Part shown: in pieces, positions 40,748 through 48,587 of the stretch | How positions within the stretch are numbered: position 1 is the stretch's first letter | Layout of the letters: each line of letters opens with the position of its first letter | DNA from: Granulicella sp. 5B5 | Lineage (GTDB): Bacteria; Acidobacteriota; Terriglobia; Terriglobales; Acidobacteriaceae | Reading direction: 5' to 3' | Length of the DNA: 64,000 nucleotides | NCBI RefSeq assembly: GCF_014083945.1 | Contig: NZ_CP046444.1 | Span: forward strand, 992,001 to 1,056,000 | Position numbers and translations under genes: made by a program | Notes under the pieces: generated by a model | Seen by the model: only the letters and a program-made list of their open reading frames with translations | Database searches by the model: none | Told to the model about the DNA's origin: nothing

Positions 40748-41206
40748 TTATACCAGCACGAACGCCTTCTTCCGGATCGCCAGCCACGCCAGCACCGCAA
40801 ACAGCACCAAAGCCACCAGCTTGCACACCGCCGTAATCGGCTCATTACCCGTCGGAGCCAGCGCGTGCAGCGCCGGAATCTTCATAAACAACTGCACAAT
40901 CAGCACCAGCACATTCAGAAACTCCGCTATCGAGCACGTGATGATGTACGTCTTCGTCCAGCCGTTCTTCAGCGCCAGCAACGCGAGCCCCAGCACAATC
41001 AGCGAGATCACTCCCAGCACAATCCCCGGCGTCACCTTATGAATCGGAAAGAAGAACCCGGTCACGCTCGTCAGGATGGTCATCACCAGAAACAACCAGT
41101 TCCATCCCTTCAAACGCATCCCTGTAAGGAACCCATAAACCACCACCAGACCGGCGGCAATCCCAACCAGGCTGATTGCAACATGCACCAAGGTAAGAGT
41201 CGACAT
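40748..41206 (-). CDS. Small four-helix membrane protein, function unknown
   Basis: A 152-residue hydrophobic protein with four predicted helices (about 5-24, 32-54, 65-86 and 120-145), few charges and an ending in RKKAFVLV. AGGAGA seven bases before the ATG at 41206 fixes this start over an earlier ATG at 41248. I do not recognise the family. The neighbours on the same strand upstream are more small membrane proteins and an XRE regulator, suggesting a membrane-related cluster, although about 70-240 bp separate them. Confidence 0.75.
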   Translation of the reverse strand: MSTLTLVHVAISLVGIAAGLVVVYGFLTGMRLKGWNWLFLVMTILTSVTGFFFPIHKVTPGIVLGVISLIVLGLALLALKNGWTKTYIITCSIAEFLNVLVLIVQLFMKIPALHALAPTGNEPITAVCKLVALVLFAVLAWLAIRKKAFVLV

Positions 41207-41276
41207 AAGGCTTCTCCTGCGAAGATATGGATGTGAAACGGTAGCCACATCCTAACACCGCATCGGACTGTCCTTC

Positions 41277-41354
41277 TTACGACAACACCGGACGCACCAG
41301 CACAAGTCCCGCAAACACCAGCACGGCTGTCGCCAGCCACTGAATCACTCGCAT
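41277..41354 (-). CDS. Possible 25-residue single-helix membrane peptide
   Basis: Short open frame MRVIQWLATAVLVFAGLVLV plus five residues. It is almost wholly one hydrophobic helix with a basic start and a closing Arg-Pro. GGAG lies six bases before this ATG, and another in-frame ATG two codons earlier is too close to it. It fits between two same-strand membrane-protein genes. There are no homology data and it could be chance. Confidence 0.35.
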   Translation of the reverse strand: MRVIQWLATAVLVFAGLVLVRPVLS

Positions 41355-41440
41355 CGCCATCTCCTTCACTACACCTTCATCCTCAAAGCTCACCGGCAAA
41401 AACATCAGTGCCGCCCATCAGCAATCGCGCATGACAGATG

Positions 41441-41632
41441 TCACTCGCACCCGCTCCGGCGCAGCCGCAGCATCTTCACAATCACCATCGTCAACACCAC
41501 CAACTCCGCTCCCAGCCACACCCAGCGCGCCGCCGGATGCCCGTTCGTCACTGTCGTAACAATCGGGCTCAACACCGCCAGACTCGCCGCCAGCACCACT
41601 ACCTGCCTGCGCTCTTTACTCAATCTCCGCAT
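41441..41632 (-). CDS. Two-helix small membrane protein
   Basis: 63 residues with a basic N-terminus (MRRLSKERR), two predicted helices (about 10-27 and 36-54) and a basic exit KMLRLRRSGCE. The codon pattern with frequent G/C third positions looks coding. A weak GGAGAG precedes the ATG. It follows the XRE regulator by 40 bp, a gap taken up by a heptamer repeat. The function is unknown; small membrane proteins are often co-encoded with this type of XRE regulator. Confidence 0.55.
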   Translation of the reverse strand: MRRLSKERRQVVVLAASLAVLSPIVTTVTNGHPAARWVWLGAELVVLTMVIVKMLRLRRSGCE

Positions 41633-41640
41633 CTCACCAC

Positions 41641-41680
41641 TCTCCTACTCCCTACTCCCAACTCCCTACTCCCTACTCTT
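41641..41680 (+). repeat. Heptamer tandem repeat (ACTCCCT type), copy 2
   Basis: Five to six near-perfect units of CTACTCC / AACTCCC. Read on the minus strand, the repeat supplies the TAG stop codon of the XRE regulator (41673-41675). Confidence 0.75.
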
Positions 41681-41861
41681 CAAAGATCTCTTCGATCGGC
41701 TTCCCAAACACCTTCGCAATCTTGAACGCCAGCGGCAGCGACGGGTCATACCTCCCCGTCTCAATCGCGTTCACGCTCTGCCGGCTCACCTCCAACCGTT
41801 GCGCAAGCGCCTCCTGCGAGAGCCCAAGTTCTCCACGCAGCTGCTTCAGACGGTTATTCAT
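41673..41861 (-). CDS. XRE-family helix-turn-helix regulator, YozG-like
   Basis: A 62-residue DNA-binding protein: NNRLKQLRGELGLSQEALAQ, then LEVSRQSVNAIETGRYDPSL and the C-terminal LAFKIAKVFGKPIEEIF. It is a minimal Cro/C1-type HTH of the small family usually encoded next to a membrane protein. The ATG at 41861 overlaps the end of the upstream membrane-protein gene by eight bases, so they are coupled. A longer in-frame start at 41906 would overlap that gene further and lacks HTH-like residues. It probably represses its own operon. Confidence 0.88.
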   Translation of the reverse strand: MNNRLKQLRGELGLSQEALAQRLEVSRQSVNAIETGRYDPSLPLAFKIAKVFGKPIEEIFEE

Positions 41862-42270
41862 CGGTAGCTCTGTCCCTGAGCTTCTGAACGCCATTCGCAA
41901 TCCCAAACGCCAAACAAAAGGTCACAAAGCACACAAACGGCGGGAACGCCGGCGCATGAGCATACGCTCGCACAAAATCACTCACCACCAAAGGGCCCAA
42001 CAATGCCGCAGTGGCGACCAGGAGTGACCGCATCATCCGCAACCGTAGATATTCATCGGTCTCTTCCTTCAGGTAGAGCCCCATGTTCACCATCACCAAA
42101 ATGATGGGAACCGCTGGCAGCACCGCCCATAGATACAGCGGCCAGCCCTGCGGACTGACATGCTTCACCAACCACACACACCCAAACAAGATCACAAAGT
42201 ATCCAACCATCGCGCTTAGCGTCCGCTTCTGATACCGCTTCAACGCCGCGCTCTTATCCTGACAAAACAT
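41854..42270 (-). CDS. Membrane protein coupled to the XRE regulator
   Basis: 138 residues with four predicted helices (about 21-40, 48-66, 86-103 and 110-130) and a charged middle loop KEETDEYLRLRMMRS. GGAGG six bases before the ATG at 42270 supports this start. The stop overlaps the start of the HTH gene. The arrangement membrane protein plus tiny XRE regulator is common; the membrane protein may be a sensor or the target of control. I do not recognise a named family. Confidence 0.8.
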   Translation of the reverse strand: MFCQDKSAALKRYQKRTLSAMVGYFVILFGCVWLVKHVSPQGWPLYLWAVLPAVPIILVMVNMGLYLKEETDEYLRLRMMRSLLVATAALLGPLVVSDFVRAYAHAPAFPPFVCFVTFCLAFGIANGVQKLRDRATDE

Positions 42271-42428
42271 GCACAACCTCCGTCGCACTGACAAGCAAAC
42301 TTTACGTCAAGCGTCCTTTCCATGTCAAGCACCCTTGTCACTATCTCTCAGTGCGATTCGCATCGCGCCTCTCGTTCCTCGCATCTCTATCCACGCTGTA
42401 ACCTTGTACTCACACCCGGAGATCGTGG

Positions 42429-43778
42429 ATGAACATCAACTTCGCCGAGCGCGCGCACAACCACAACTGGAAGCTCGACCCCATCGTGCGTTCCCTGCTC
42501 GACACCGACTTCTACAAGCTGCTGATGCTGCAGTTCATCTGGAAGAACTTCCCCCAGGTCCCGGTCACCAGTGAGATCCACAATCGCACCGTCAAGGTGC
42601 GCCTCGCCGAGCGCATCTCAACCTCTGCGCTCAAGGAGCAGCTCGACCACGTCCGCGGCCTACGCCTGCGCCGGTCGGAGCTCGTGTGGCTGACCGGTAA
42701 CACCTTCTACGGAACGAAGCAGATCTTCCATCCCGACTTCCTCGCGTGGCTCGAAAACGACTTCCACCTCTCCGACTACGAGATATCCGAAGAAAAGACC
42801 GCAGGCCCAAACGGAGATAAAACCGGACAGCTTGTCCTGCGCTTCTCCGGCCTCTGGACCGAGGTCACCATGTGGGAGGTCTACGCGCTCGCCATCGTCA
42901 GCGAGATGAAGACCCGCGCCGCGCTCGCCGAGCTGAACGAGCTTGAGCTCGACGTGCTCTACGCCCGCGCGAAAACCCGCCTGTGGGACAAGATCGAGCT
43001 CCTGCGCACCGTCCCCGGCCTGCGGCTGTCGGACTTCGGCACACGTCGCCGCCACAGCTTTCTCTGGCAGGAGTACTGCGTGCAGGCGCTCTCCCGCGCA
43101 CTCGGCCCCGCTCTCTCCGGCACCAGCAACACGGCGCTCGCTTACAAGCACGACCTCGAAGCCATCGGTACCAATGCGCATGAGCTGCCCATGGCGCTCG
43201 CCGCCATGGCCTCGCGCGGCTCCGACGACGACCTCCGCGCCAGCCAGTACAAAGTCCTCGAGCTGTGGGCGCGCAGCTACGACAACGAGCTGCTCATCAC
43301 CCTGCCAGACACCTTCGGCACCACGCAGTTCCTCGAAGGCGCGCCCGACTGGGTCGCCCGCTGGACCGGCCAGCGCATCGACAGCAAAGACCCCTTCGTT
43401 GCCGGCGACGAGTACATCGCGTGGCTCATCCATCGCGGTCAGGACCCCCGCACCAAACGGCTCATCGCCTCCGACGGCCTCGACGTGCGCACTATCGTCC
43501 GCCTGCATGAGTACTTCAACGGCCGCATCCGCTTCTCCGCCGGCTGGGGTACGCTGCTCACCAACGACTTCCGCGACTGCCACCCACGCGGCCCCAGCGC
43601 CGAGCAGGACACCTTCGGCCCCATCTCGCTGGTCTGCAAACTCACCAGCGCCGACGGCATCCCCTGCGTCAAGCTCTCCGACAACCCCAACAAAGCCACC
43701 GGCCCCGCCGACCTCATCGAACGCTACCGCCGCGTCTTCGGCAGCCCGGTTCTTGCGGAAGAGCCCGTGCTCGTCTAA
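42429..43778 (+). CDS. pncB: Nicotinate phosphoribosyltransferase
   Basis: PncB turns nicotinate and PRPP into nicotinate mononucleotide with ATP, the entry step of the NAD salvage (Preiss-Handler) pathway. The 449 residues carry the start SLLDTDFYKLLMLQFIW (23-39). TRRRHSFLWQEYCVQAL (about 205-221) and GTSNTALAYKHDLEAIGTNAHELPMAL (about 228-254) include the His that is phosphorylated. The SDGLD and GWGTLLTNDF regions bind PRPP and phosphate. Length and motifs are normal for the proteobacterial-type enzyme. The operator of the toxin-antitoxin module starts at the last base of its stop codon. Confidence 0.95.
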   Translation: MNINFAERAHNHNWKLDPIVRSLLDTDFYKLLMLQFIWKNFPQVPVTSEIHNRTVKVRLAERISTSALKEQLDHVRGLRLRRSELVWLTGNTFYGTKQIFHPDFLAWLENDFHLSDYEISEEKTAGPNGDKTGQLVLRFSGLWTEVTMWEVYALAIVSEMKTRAALAELNELELDVLYARAKTRLWDKIELLRTVPGLRLSDFGTRRRHSFLWQEYCVQALSRALGPALSGTSNTALAYKHDLEAIGTNAHELPMALAAMASRGSDDDLRASQYKVLELWARSYDNELLITLPDTFGTTQFLEGAPDWVARWTGQRIDSKDPFVAGDEYIAWLIHRGQDPRTKRLIASDGLDVRTIVRLHEYFNGRIRFSAGWGTLLTNDFRDCHPRGPSAEQDTFGPISLVCKLTSADGIPCVKLSDNPNKATGPADLIERYRRVFGSPVLAEEPVLV

Positions 43779-43799
43779 CTGTACCGTATACGGTACAGT
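43778..43799. promoter_or_regulatory. 22-bp perfect palindrome, probable HigA operator
   Basis: ACTGTACCGTA followed directly by its exact reverse complement, 30-50 bp before the toxin start. It begins at the last base of the pncB stop codon. Perfect 2-fold symmetry suits a dimeric XRE antitoxin binding its own promoter. Confidence 0.75.
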
Positions 43800-43829
43800 G
43801 GTTAAGTCGGGACGCTTCCACCATTGAGC

Positions 43830-44192
43830 ATGAAACGGATCAACGCAGTCTTCTTCCGCACCGCTGCTGGCGGCGAACCCGTCCGCGAGTGGTTGAAGGC
43901 CATGCAGCCCATCGAAGACCGTAAGCGTATCGGTGTCGATATCAAGACAGTCGAATTTGGCTGGCCGATCGGCATGCCGACTTGTCGCTCTTTGCAGGGC
44001 GGCCTTTACGAGGTCCGTACAAACTTGACGCGCGGACGCATCGCTCGCGTTCTGTTTTATATCGACATAGAGGGCCGCATGGTCCTGCTGCATGGCTTCA
44101 TCAAGAAGACACAGAAGACTCCGGACGAAGACCTTGCGCTCGCCCGCAAAAACAAACGGCAGCACCAAGAGGAGATGAGGACCACGCTATGA
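43830..44192 (+). CDS. higB: HigB-like toxin of the phage Gp49 family
   Basis: A 120-residue RelE-superfamily protein: FFRTAAGGEPVREWLKAM, then DRKRIGVDIKTVEFGWPIGMP, then the core LYEVRTNLTRGRIARVLFYI and LLHGFIKKTQKTPDEDLALARK. The motif GG(L)YEVR...R(V)LF...(L)LHGF.KK(T)QKTP is typical of Gp49-like HigB toxins that cleave mRNA on the ribosome. The ATG at 43830 is preferred over a TTG two codons earlier. Its stop overlaps the antitoxin start (ATGA). Toxin-first order is typical of higBA. Confidence 0.9.
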   Translation: MKRINAVFFRTAAGGEPVREWLKAMQPIEDRKRIGVDIKTVEFGWPIGMPTCRSLQGGLYEVRTNLTRGRIARVLFYIDIEGRMVLLHGFIKKTQKTPDEDLALARKNKRQHQEEMRTTL

Positions 44193-44530
44193 GCACGAAG
44201 AAAAAAACAGCTACTCACACGGGCAGCTCTTTTGACGACTTCCTCGAAGAAGAAGGAATCAAGAACGAAGTCGAGAGTATCGCCATCAAAAATGTGCTCG
44301 CGTGGCAGTTTGAGCGGGAGATGCTGAAGCAGCGAAAGACCAAGCAAAGCATGGCAAAAGAGCTGTGCACCAGCCGTTCGCAGCTGGACAGGCTCCTCGA
44401 CCCCAAAAATACCGCAGTCTCACTCGAAACTCTTACCCGTGCTGCGAATGTTCTCGGAAAGCACCTTGTCTTCGAGATCCGCGATAGAAAACCCCGGCCC
44501 CGCAAAGTGGCTCTAGGACAAAGCCCCTAA
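44189..44530 (+). CDS. higA: HigA-like XRE-family antitoxin
   Basis: A 113-residue antitoxin and likely autorepressor. The N-terminal segment (about 1-45) is Lys/Thr and Glu-rich. The HTH is at about 48-95: MLKQRKTKQSMAKELCTSRS, then QLDRLLDPKNTAVSLETLTRAAN, then LGKHLVFEI. The pattern matches the helix-turn-helix partners of Gp49-type toxins (TKxxMAxxLxTSRsqldRLLDP). It overlaps higB by four bases and should bind the palindrome at 43778-43799. Confidence 0.9.
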   Translation: MSTKKKTATHTGSSFDDFLEEEGIKNEVESIAIKNVLAWQFEREMLKQRKTKQSMAKELCTSRSQLDRLLDPKNTAVSLETLTRAANVLGKHLVFEIRDRKPRPRKVALGQSP

Positions 44531-44545
44531 AGCAGCAAGCGCCAC

Positions 44546-45346
44546 TTACCCACGCACATACAGCCGATAGTCTCCAAACCGCGCATACTCACCCACCAGC
44601 TTCATCCCGGCATCGAGCACGCTACGCTCGATCGCCACCGGGTCCACCCCGCGCGCTGCAAGGATCGGCGCGTGATAATCCAGCAGCAAAGCGCCGACTT
44701 TGCCCTGCTGCAGCAGCGGCAGCAGGCTCCTCACCACACCGTCCTCAAAGCCTTCGACATCCACCTTCACCAGCGCAAACCGCTCGCGCCCGCCCAGCAT
44801 CCCCGCCGGGTCTAAGAACGTCACCGTCTCCGAGCTCCGCGTAAACTTCGGCCGCTTCACCACACTGGAGTAGCCCGTATTCAGCGCCGGCGCATGAAAC
44901 AACTCCGTAGTCTCGCCCGTCGCTCCGCCCAACGCGCCATGGAAGACCGCGCCATGCACCTCATTCAGCGCCAGGTTGATGCGAATCACATCGCAGAGCC
45001 GTCCCTGCGGCTCCACGGCAGCGACATATCCGCCCAAACCCACGATCTTCGCCGCCACCACACTGAAGTAGCCCTCATTCGCACCGACATCGAGAAAGCT
45101 GTCGCCCGCCGCCAGATGCTCGCGGATCAGCTGCTCCGTCTTCGGCTCATAGCGGCCATCGCTCACCAGCGTGCGGCCAAAGTTGCTCAGCGGGTCGATA
45201 TAGAACGAGAGCCCATCCTCGCTCTCCACAATCGTGCGCCGCGCGGGCGCCAGCATGTCGGCCACAAACGCTCCAACCGCCATCGGACGCAGCTTGTTCG
45301 TCCATCCCAGCCGCTCCACCAATGCTCGCGCTTCCAGCAACCCCAT
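44546..45346 (-). CDS. FkbM-family SAM-dependent methyltransferase
   Basis: A 266-residue Rossmann methyltransferase. SAM motif I is SFLDVGANEGYFSVVAAK and motif II YVAAVEPQGRLCDVI, followed by ETVTFLDPAG and LVKVDVEGFEDGVV, the FkbM hallmark. Such enzymes O-methylate sugars or polyketide and peptide products; the substrate here is unknown. I use the ATG at 45346, with GGAG six bases upstream. Starting at 45415 would leave only about 20 bp for two divergent promoters. It is divergent from the S1/P1-type nuclease gene. Confidence 0.85.
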   Translation of the reverse strand: MGLLEARALVERLGWTNKLRPMAVGAFVADMLAPARRTIVESEDGLSFYIDPLSNFGRTLVSDGRYEPKTEQLIREHLAAGDSFLDVGANEGYFSVVAAKIVGLGGYVAAVEPQGRLCDVIRINLALNEVHGAVFHGALGGATGETTELFHAPALNTGYSSVVKRPKFTRSSETVTFLDPAGMLGGRERFALVKVDVEGFEDGVVRSLLPLLQQGKVGALLLDYHAPILAARGVDPVAIERSVLDAGMKLVGEYARFGDYRLYVRG

Positions 45347-45436
45347 CGTGCTCTCCACTCCATCTGCTACATGCAGCAGCATACTGCACGGCCGCTCATG
45401 GGATACGGCAGCCATCTACGCGTCTATACTTTTGCT

Positions 45437-46369
45437 ATGCGTCTCTCCGGTTTTGTCCGCGTCATTGCAGCCTCTGCGCTTGCTCCCGTCTTCGCCACGC
45501 AGCCCGCGTGGGCATGGGGTGTGGACGGCCACAGCATCATCAACCGCGCCGCCGCCGCCTATCTACCCACCGACGTTCCGCGTTTCCTGCGCGACGTCAA
45601 CGCTCTCAACACCATCGAGTACCTCGGGCCCGAGCCCGACCGCTGGCGCAACAAGGCCGAATCCGAGCTCAACGCCGAACAGGCGCCCGACCACTTCATC
45701 GACCTCGAGTACGCCAACCTTGTCGGCCCGCTCCCCCAAAAGCGCTACGACTTCATCCGCGCCCTCGCCGCCGCCCAGCCCGGCACCCCCAACATCCAGC
45801 TCACACCGGAGAAGGTCGGCATGCAGCCCTGGGCGGTTGAGGAGGCCTGGGAGAAGCTGAAAGTAGACATGCGCGAGTACCGCAAGCTCGCCGCCGCACA
45901 CAAGCCCACCCGCCCCGTCGAAACCGCCATCCTCTACGACGCAGGCATCCTCGGCCACTACGTCGGCGACGGCTCCATGCCGCTGCACACCACCATCCAG
46001 TACAACGGCTGGACCGGCGACAATCCCAACGGCTACACCACCGAGCACCACATCCACTCGCAGTTTGAAAGCGCGTTCGTTCACCAGAACATCAAGTACG
46101 CGCAGATCGCCAAACTTGTCGCCGACACCAAGCCCGTCGCCCTCGACAACGAGTGGTCCCAGTATCTCGACTACCTCCACCACTCGCATGTGCTCGTCGA
46201 AAAGGTCTATCAGCTCGATAAGGCAGGCGGCTTCACCGGCGCAGGCACGCCGGAGTCCCGCGCCTTTACGGAGGAGCGCATCGCGGCCGGCGCCATCGAG
46301 CTGCGCAACCTCATCTACTCCGCCTGGGTCCACTCCGCAGATCCGGTTGAGGAGTACCACGGCAACTAG
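45437..46369 (+). CDS. Secreted S1/P1-type zinc-dependent protein (nuclease-like)
   Basis: 310 residues with a signal peptide ending QPAWA, so the mature protein starts WGVDGH. In S1/P1 nucleases and phospholipase C relatives the mature N-terminal Trp and the His of WGxxGH bind zinc, and both are conserved here (W27, H32). Further metal ligands are plausible in DHFIDLE, ILGHYVGDGSMPLHT (His, Asp, His) and EHHIHSQFES. Known members cut single-stranded DNA/RNA; activity of acidobacterial proteins of this type is unproven. The start fits a normal signal peptide. A hairpin repeat lies in the convergent gap after it. Confidence 0.85.
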   Translation: MRLSGFVRVIAASALAPVFATQPAWAWGVDGHSIINRAAAAYLPTDVPRFLRDVNALNTIEYLGPEPDRWRNKAESELNAEQAPDHFIDLEYANLVGPLPQKRYDFIRALAAAQPGTPNIQLTPEKVGMQPWAVEEAWEKLKVDMREYRKLAAAHKPTRPVETAILYDAGILGHYVGDGSMPLHTTIQYNGWTGDNPNGYTTEHHIHSQFESAFVHQNIKYAQIAKLVADTKPVALDNEWSQYLDYLHHSHVLVEKVYQLDKAGGFTGAGTPESRAFTEERIAAGAIELRNLIYSAWVHSADPVEEYHGN

Positions 46370-46373
46370 CTTC

Positions 46374-46427
46374 CGGGTGCCCCATCCATGACGCCGTCTT
46401 ATCGCGTCATGGATGGGATGCCGATCT
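46374..46427. repeat. Dispersed palindromic repeat family B, copy 1
   Basis: GGGTGCC followed by perfect 14-bp arms (46381-46394, 46404-46417; CCCATCCATGACGC and its complement) and a 9-base loop. It sits between two convergent stop codons, so it may act as a two-way transcription barrier. Confidence 0.8.
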
Positions 46428-46436
46428 ATCCGCTTG

Positions 46437-46913
46437 TCACACCGTCTCCAGTTCTGCTTTGTGCATCATCCGCCGCAGCAGGGGCCGCAGCGCCAGCGCG
46501 ACCAGCGGCATCGTCACCGCCGCGCACACGACCCACACCACCAGCGCGTGCCACTCCCACAGCCACAGCGCGCGTGTCGTGTCCCACGGATGGTGCCGCA
46601 CCGCAGCCAGCAGATGATGCCCTTCCATGGGCGGCCGCTCCGTCGCAAACACCAGCGACCCCAGCTTCAGGAACAGCGGAAATAGCGCAATCTCCAGCGG
46701 ATACATCATATGATTGCCCAACTGGCTCGCCACCAGGTTCAGCCGGAACGCCGCCGCCAGCCCCAGCACTAGCAGGGTCGTCGACCCGAAAAGCGGGTTC
46801 ACTCCCACCACCACGCCCAGCGCCAGCGACCACGCCAGCCGCTCCGGCGTCGCACCCATGCGCATCAGCCGCAGCAACGGCTCCACCACCACGCGCTCAA
46901 GCAGCTTCCCCAT
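46437..46913 (-). CDS. DUF2062 membrane protein
   Basis: 158 residues with the DUF2062 pattern: RLMRMGATPERLAWSLALGV, then VVGVNPLFGSTTLLVLGLAA, RLNLVASQLGNHMMYPLEIA and a final helix. It has four predicted membrane segments. The ATG at 46913 has GGAG just upstream; an ATG at 46943 is possible. DUF2062 domains occur alone or with glycosyltransferases, and the function is unknown. It is divergent from an acyltransferase that acts on phospholipid. Confidence 0.85.
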   Translation of the reverse strand: MGKLLERVVVEPLLRLMRMGATPERLAWSLALGVVVGVNPLFGSTTLLVLGLAAAFRLNLVASQLGNHMMYPLEIALFPLFLKLGSLVFATERPPMEGHHLLAAVRHHPWDTTRALWLWEWHALVVWVVCAAVTMPLVALALRPLLRRMMHKAELETV

Positions 46914-47066
46914 ATCTCCACAATACTCGGTACACTGAAGCATCGCAGCGCGGAGCGCACCCGCCACGGCACAAGCCCCGCATCTTTTCACATCGCCTCA
47001 ACCGTCTCTTAGAGCAGCACCCGCAAACGCAGTACCAGCGTATCTCCAATCCAGGACCATCGCCCT

Positions 47067-47861
47067 TTGTCCATCGTCTCCGTTCCTCGCCGCGTCTATC
47101 GCATCCTTAAAGTCGTCTTCGTCTTCGCCTACTCCATCGTCGAAGTCTTCATCCAACGCCCCAAAACCCGCGCTGCCCGCGCCGCCTGGCTCAGCAAGAT
47201 CGGCAACCGCCTCTGCCGCGCCGCCGACGTCACCTACGAGACCCGCGGCCCCGTCCCCATGAGCGGCGCCGTCATCTCCAATCACCTCACCTACGTCGAC
47301 ATCCTCATCCACGCCGCCATACGTCCCGGCGTCTTCGTCTCCAAGATCGAGCTCCGCTCCACGCCCGTTCTCGGCTGGATCAGCTTCATGGCCGGCACCA
47401 TCTACGTCGCGCGCGGCGCCGGCGGTTCCGCTGCCAAGGCTGCCGAAGGCATGGCCAAGGGCTTCCGCGATGGCCTTCCCGTCACCTTCTTCCCCGAAGG
47501 CACCACCGGCGTGGGCGACGTCCCTGTGCTGCCCATGCGCAGCGGCCTTCTCTCGCAGGCCATCGCCGCGGACGTCCCCGTCCACTACGGCTTCATCCGC
47601 TACAGCCTCACCCCTCGCGACCTCGCCCGCGGCAAAACCGTGCGCGACGACGTCGACTGGGGCCCAGAAACGCTCTGGCAGCACATCTGGAACTTCGTCG
47701 ATCTCCACGGCGTCCACGGCGTAGTCACCTTCGCACCGGAGCCCATCGCCTTCTCGCCCGCAGCTATCGCCAATCGCAAAGTGGCCGCCCTCGAAGCCCA
47801 GGCGGCCATGGAGTCCCTCGCGCGCTCCACCGACCCCAACCCCGTCGCCGTCGCCTCATAG
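47067..47861 (+). CDS. 1-acyl-sn-glycerol-3-phosphate acyltransferase-like protein
   Basis: A 264-residue PlsC-type membrane-associated enzyme expected to acylate lysophosphatidate in phospholipid synthesis. The N-terminal hydrophobic part (about 12-30) precedes the catalytic HX4D box NHLTYVD (about 72-78), the Arg/Lys block FVSKIEL and the substrate motif FFPEGTTGVGD (about 139-149). The start is TTG at 47067 with a weak AGGA 10 bases upstream; no ATG fits. The last 40 residues are Ala-rich. The acyl acceptor is not certain, since ornithine-lipid acyltransferases look similar. Confidence 0.88.
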   Translation: MSIVSVPRRVYRILKVVFVFAYSIVEVFIQRPKTRAARAAWLSKIGNRLCRAADVTYETRGPVPMSGAVISNHLTYVDILIHAAIRPGVFVSKIELRSTPVLGWISFMAGTIYVARGAGGSAAKAAEGMAKGFRDGLPVTFFPEGTTGVGDVPVLPMRSGLLSQAIAADVPVHYGFIRYSLTPRDLARGKTVRDDVDWGPETLWQHIWNFVDLHGVHGVVTFAPEPIAFSPAAIANRKVAALEAQAAMESLARSTDPNPVAVAS

Positions 47862-48223
47862 CGGCTTCGGCCGATTCCCAATAGAGGAATTTCCTTTTTA
47901 CCGGCGACGGGCTTTCCCACACGTAATGTCTGAACTCGTACTACGAATGCGCCTTAAGTAAGGTGTCGGGCAGCTTGACGTTGCGCTAGTCTTAACGCGG
48001 GATTCATCTGGCCACGACGGCCATTGCCACCTGTATCACAGCAAACGGGGCAATTCTGGCCGGGACCGTTGCGGATGCTTGCAGGTAGCACAGAAGGGGC
48101 GGAGTTCCGTTCCGAACACCGGTGTTCCCAATTGAACCCGGTTGCAAGCCGGGCCCCTGTATCCTCGTTCATTACCCACGGCCTCCATCGTAGACTCGGG
48201 AGACCTTCGGGAGAAGCTTCTCT
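47862..48223. other. Intergenic region upstream of the response-regulator gene
   Basis: This 362-bp gap has no gene. It contains a perfect 14-bp palindrome (48114-48127) and a stem-loop (48137-48153), 70-110 bp upstream of the response-regulator start. No repeat family of the window occurs here. Confidence 0.55.
48114..48153. promoter_or_regulatory. Palindrome and hairpin upstream of the response-regulator/Hpt pair
   Basis: GAACACCGGTGTTC (48114-48127) is its own reverse complement. Nine bases later CCCGGTT-GCA-AGCCGGG (48137-48153) can form a 7-pair stem with one G-T wobble. Possible operator and leader hairpin; the function is inferred only. Confidence 0.4.
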
Positions 48224-48582
48224 ATGCGCCGCATCCTCATCATCGACGATGAAGACGACATTCGCGAGGTCACCGCGTTGACCCCCGTGCCACCAGTTGG
48301 CACGTCGAAACAGCCGGCTCCGACTCTGAAGGCATCCTCTGCGCCACCACCAGCCGTCCTGACGCCATCCTTCTGGATTTCTCCATGCCCGGCATGGACG
48401 GCCCCACACCCCTGCGCGCGGCACAGTGCATCCCCGCCCTCGCTTCCGTCCCTGTTCTCTTTCTCACTGCCCGCGCATACTCCGGCCACGTCGCCGGCCT
48501 TGGTGCCGCAGGTGTCGTCGCCAAACCCTTTGACCCTCGTACGCTGGGAAGACAGATCGCCAGCGTCCTCTGTTGGAGTTGA
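48224..48582 (+). pseudogene. Response regulator receiver domain, frameshifted
   Basis: The first frame reads MRRILIIDDEDDIREVTALT, a perfect receiver-domain start with the acidic pocket. It then turns to nonsense, continuing to 48598. From about 48295 the +2 frame resumes the domain: SWHVETAGSDSEG, AILLDFSMPGMDG (phospho-Asp), VPVLFLTARA (Thr) and VVAKPFDPRTL (Lys), ending at 48582. A loss of one base between about 48262 and 48294 explains this. Without it the product would be a normal single-domain regulator of about 119 residues. Either a real lesion or a sequencing error. The Hpt gene starts five bases after it. Confidence 0.85.
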
Positions 48583-48587
48583 TCTAC

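Noticed and set aside
41641-41680. Heptamer tandem repeats as a CRISPR array
   Set aside because: Unit of seven bases in direct tandem with no spacers and no cas genes in the window.
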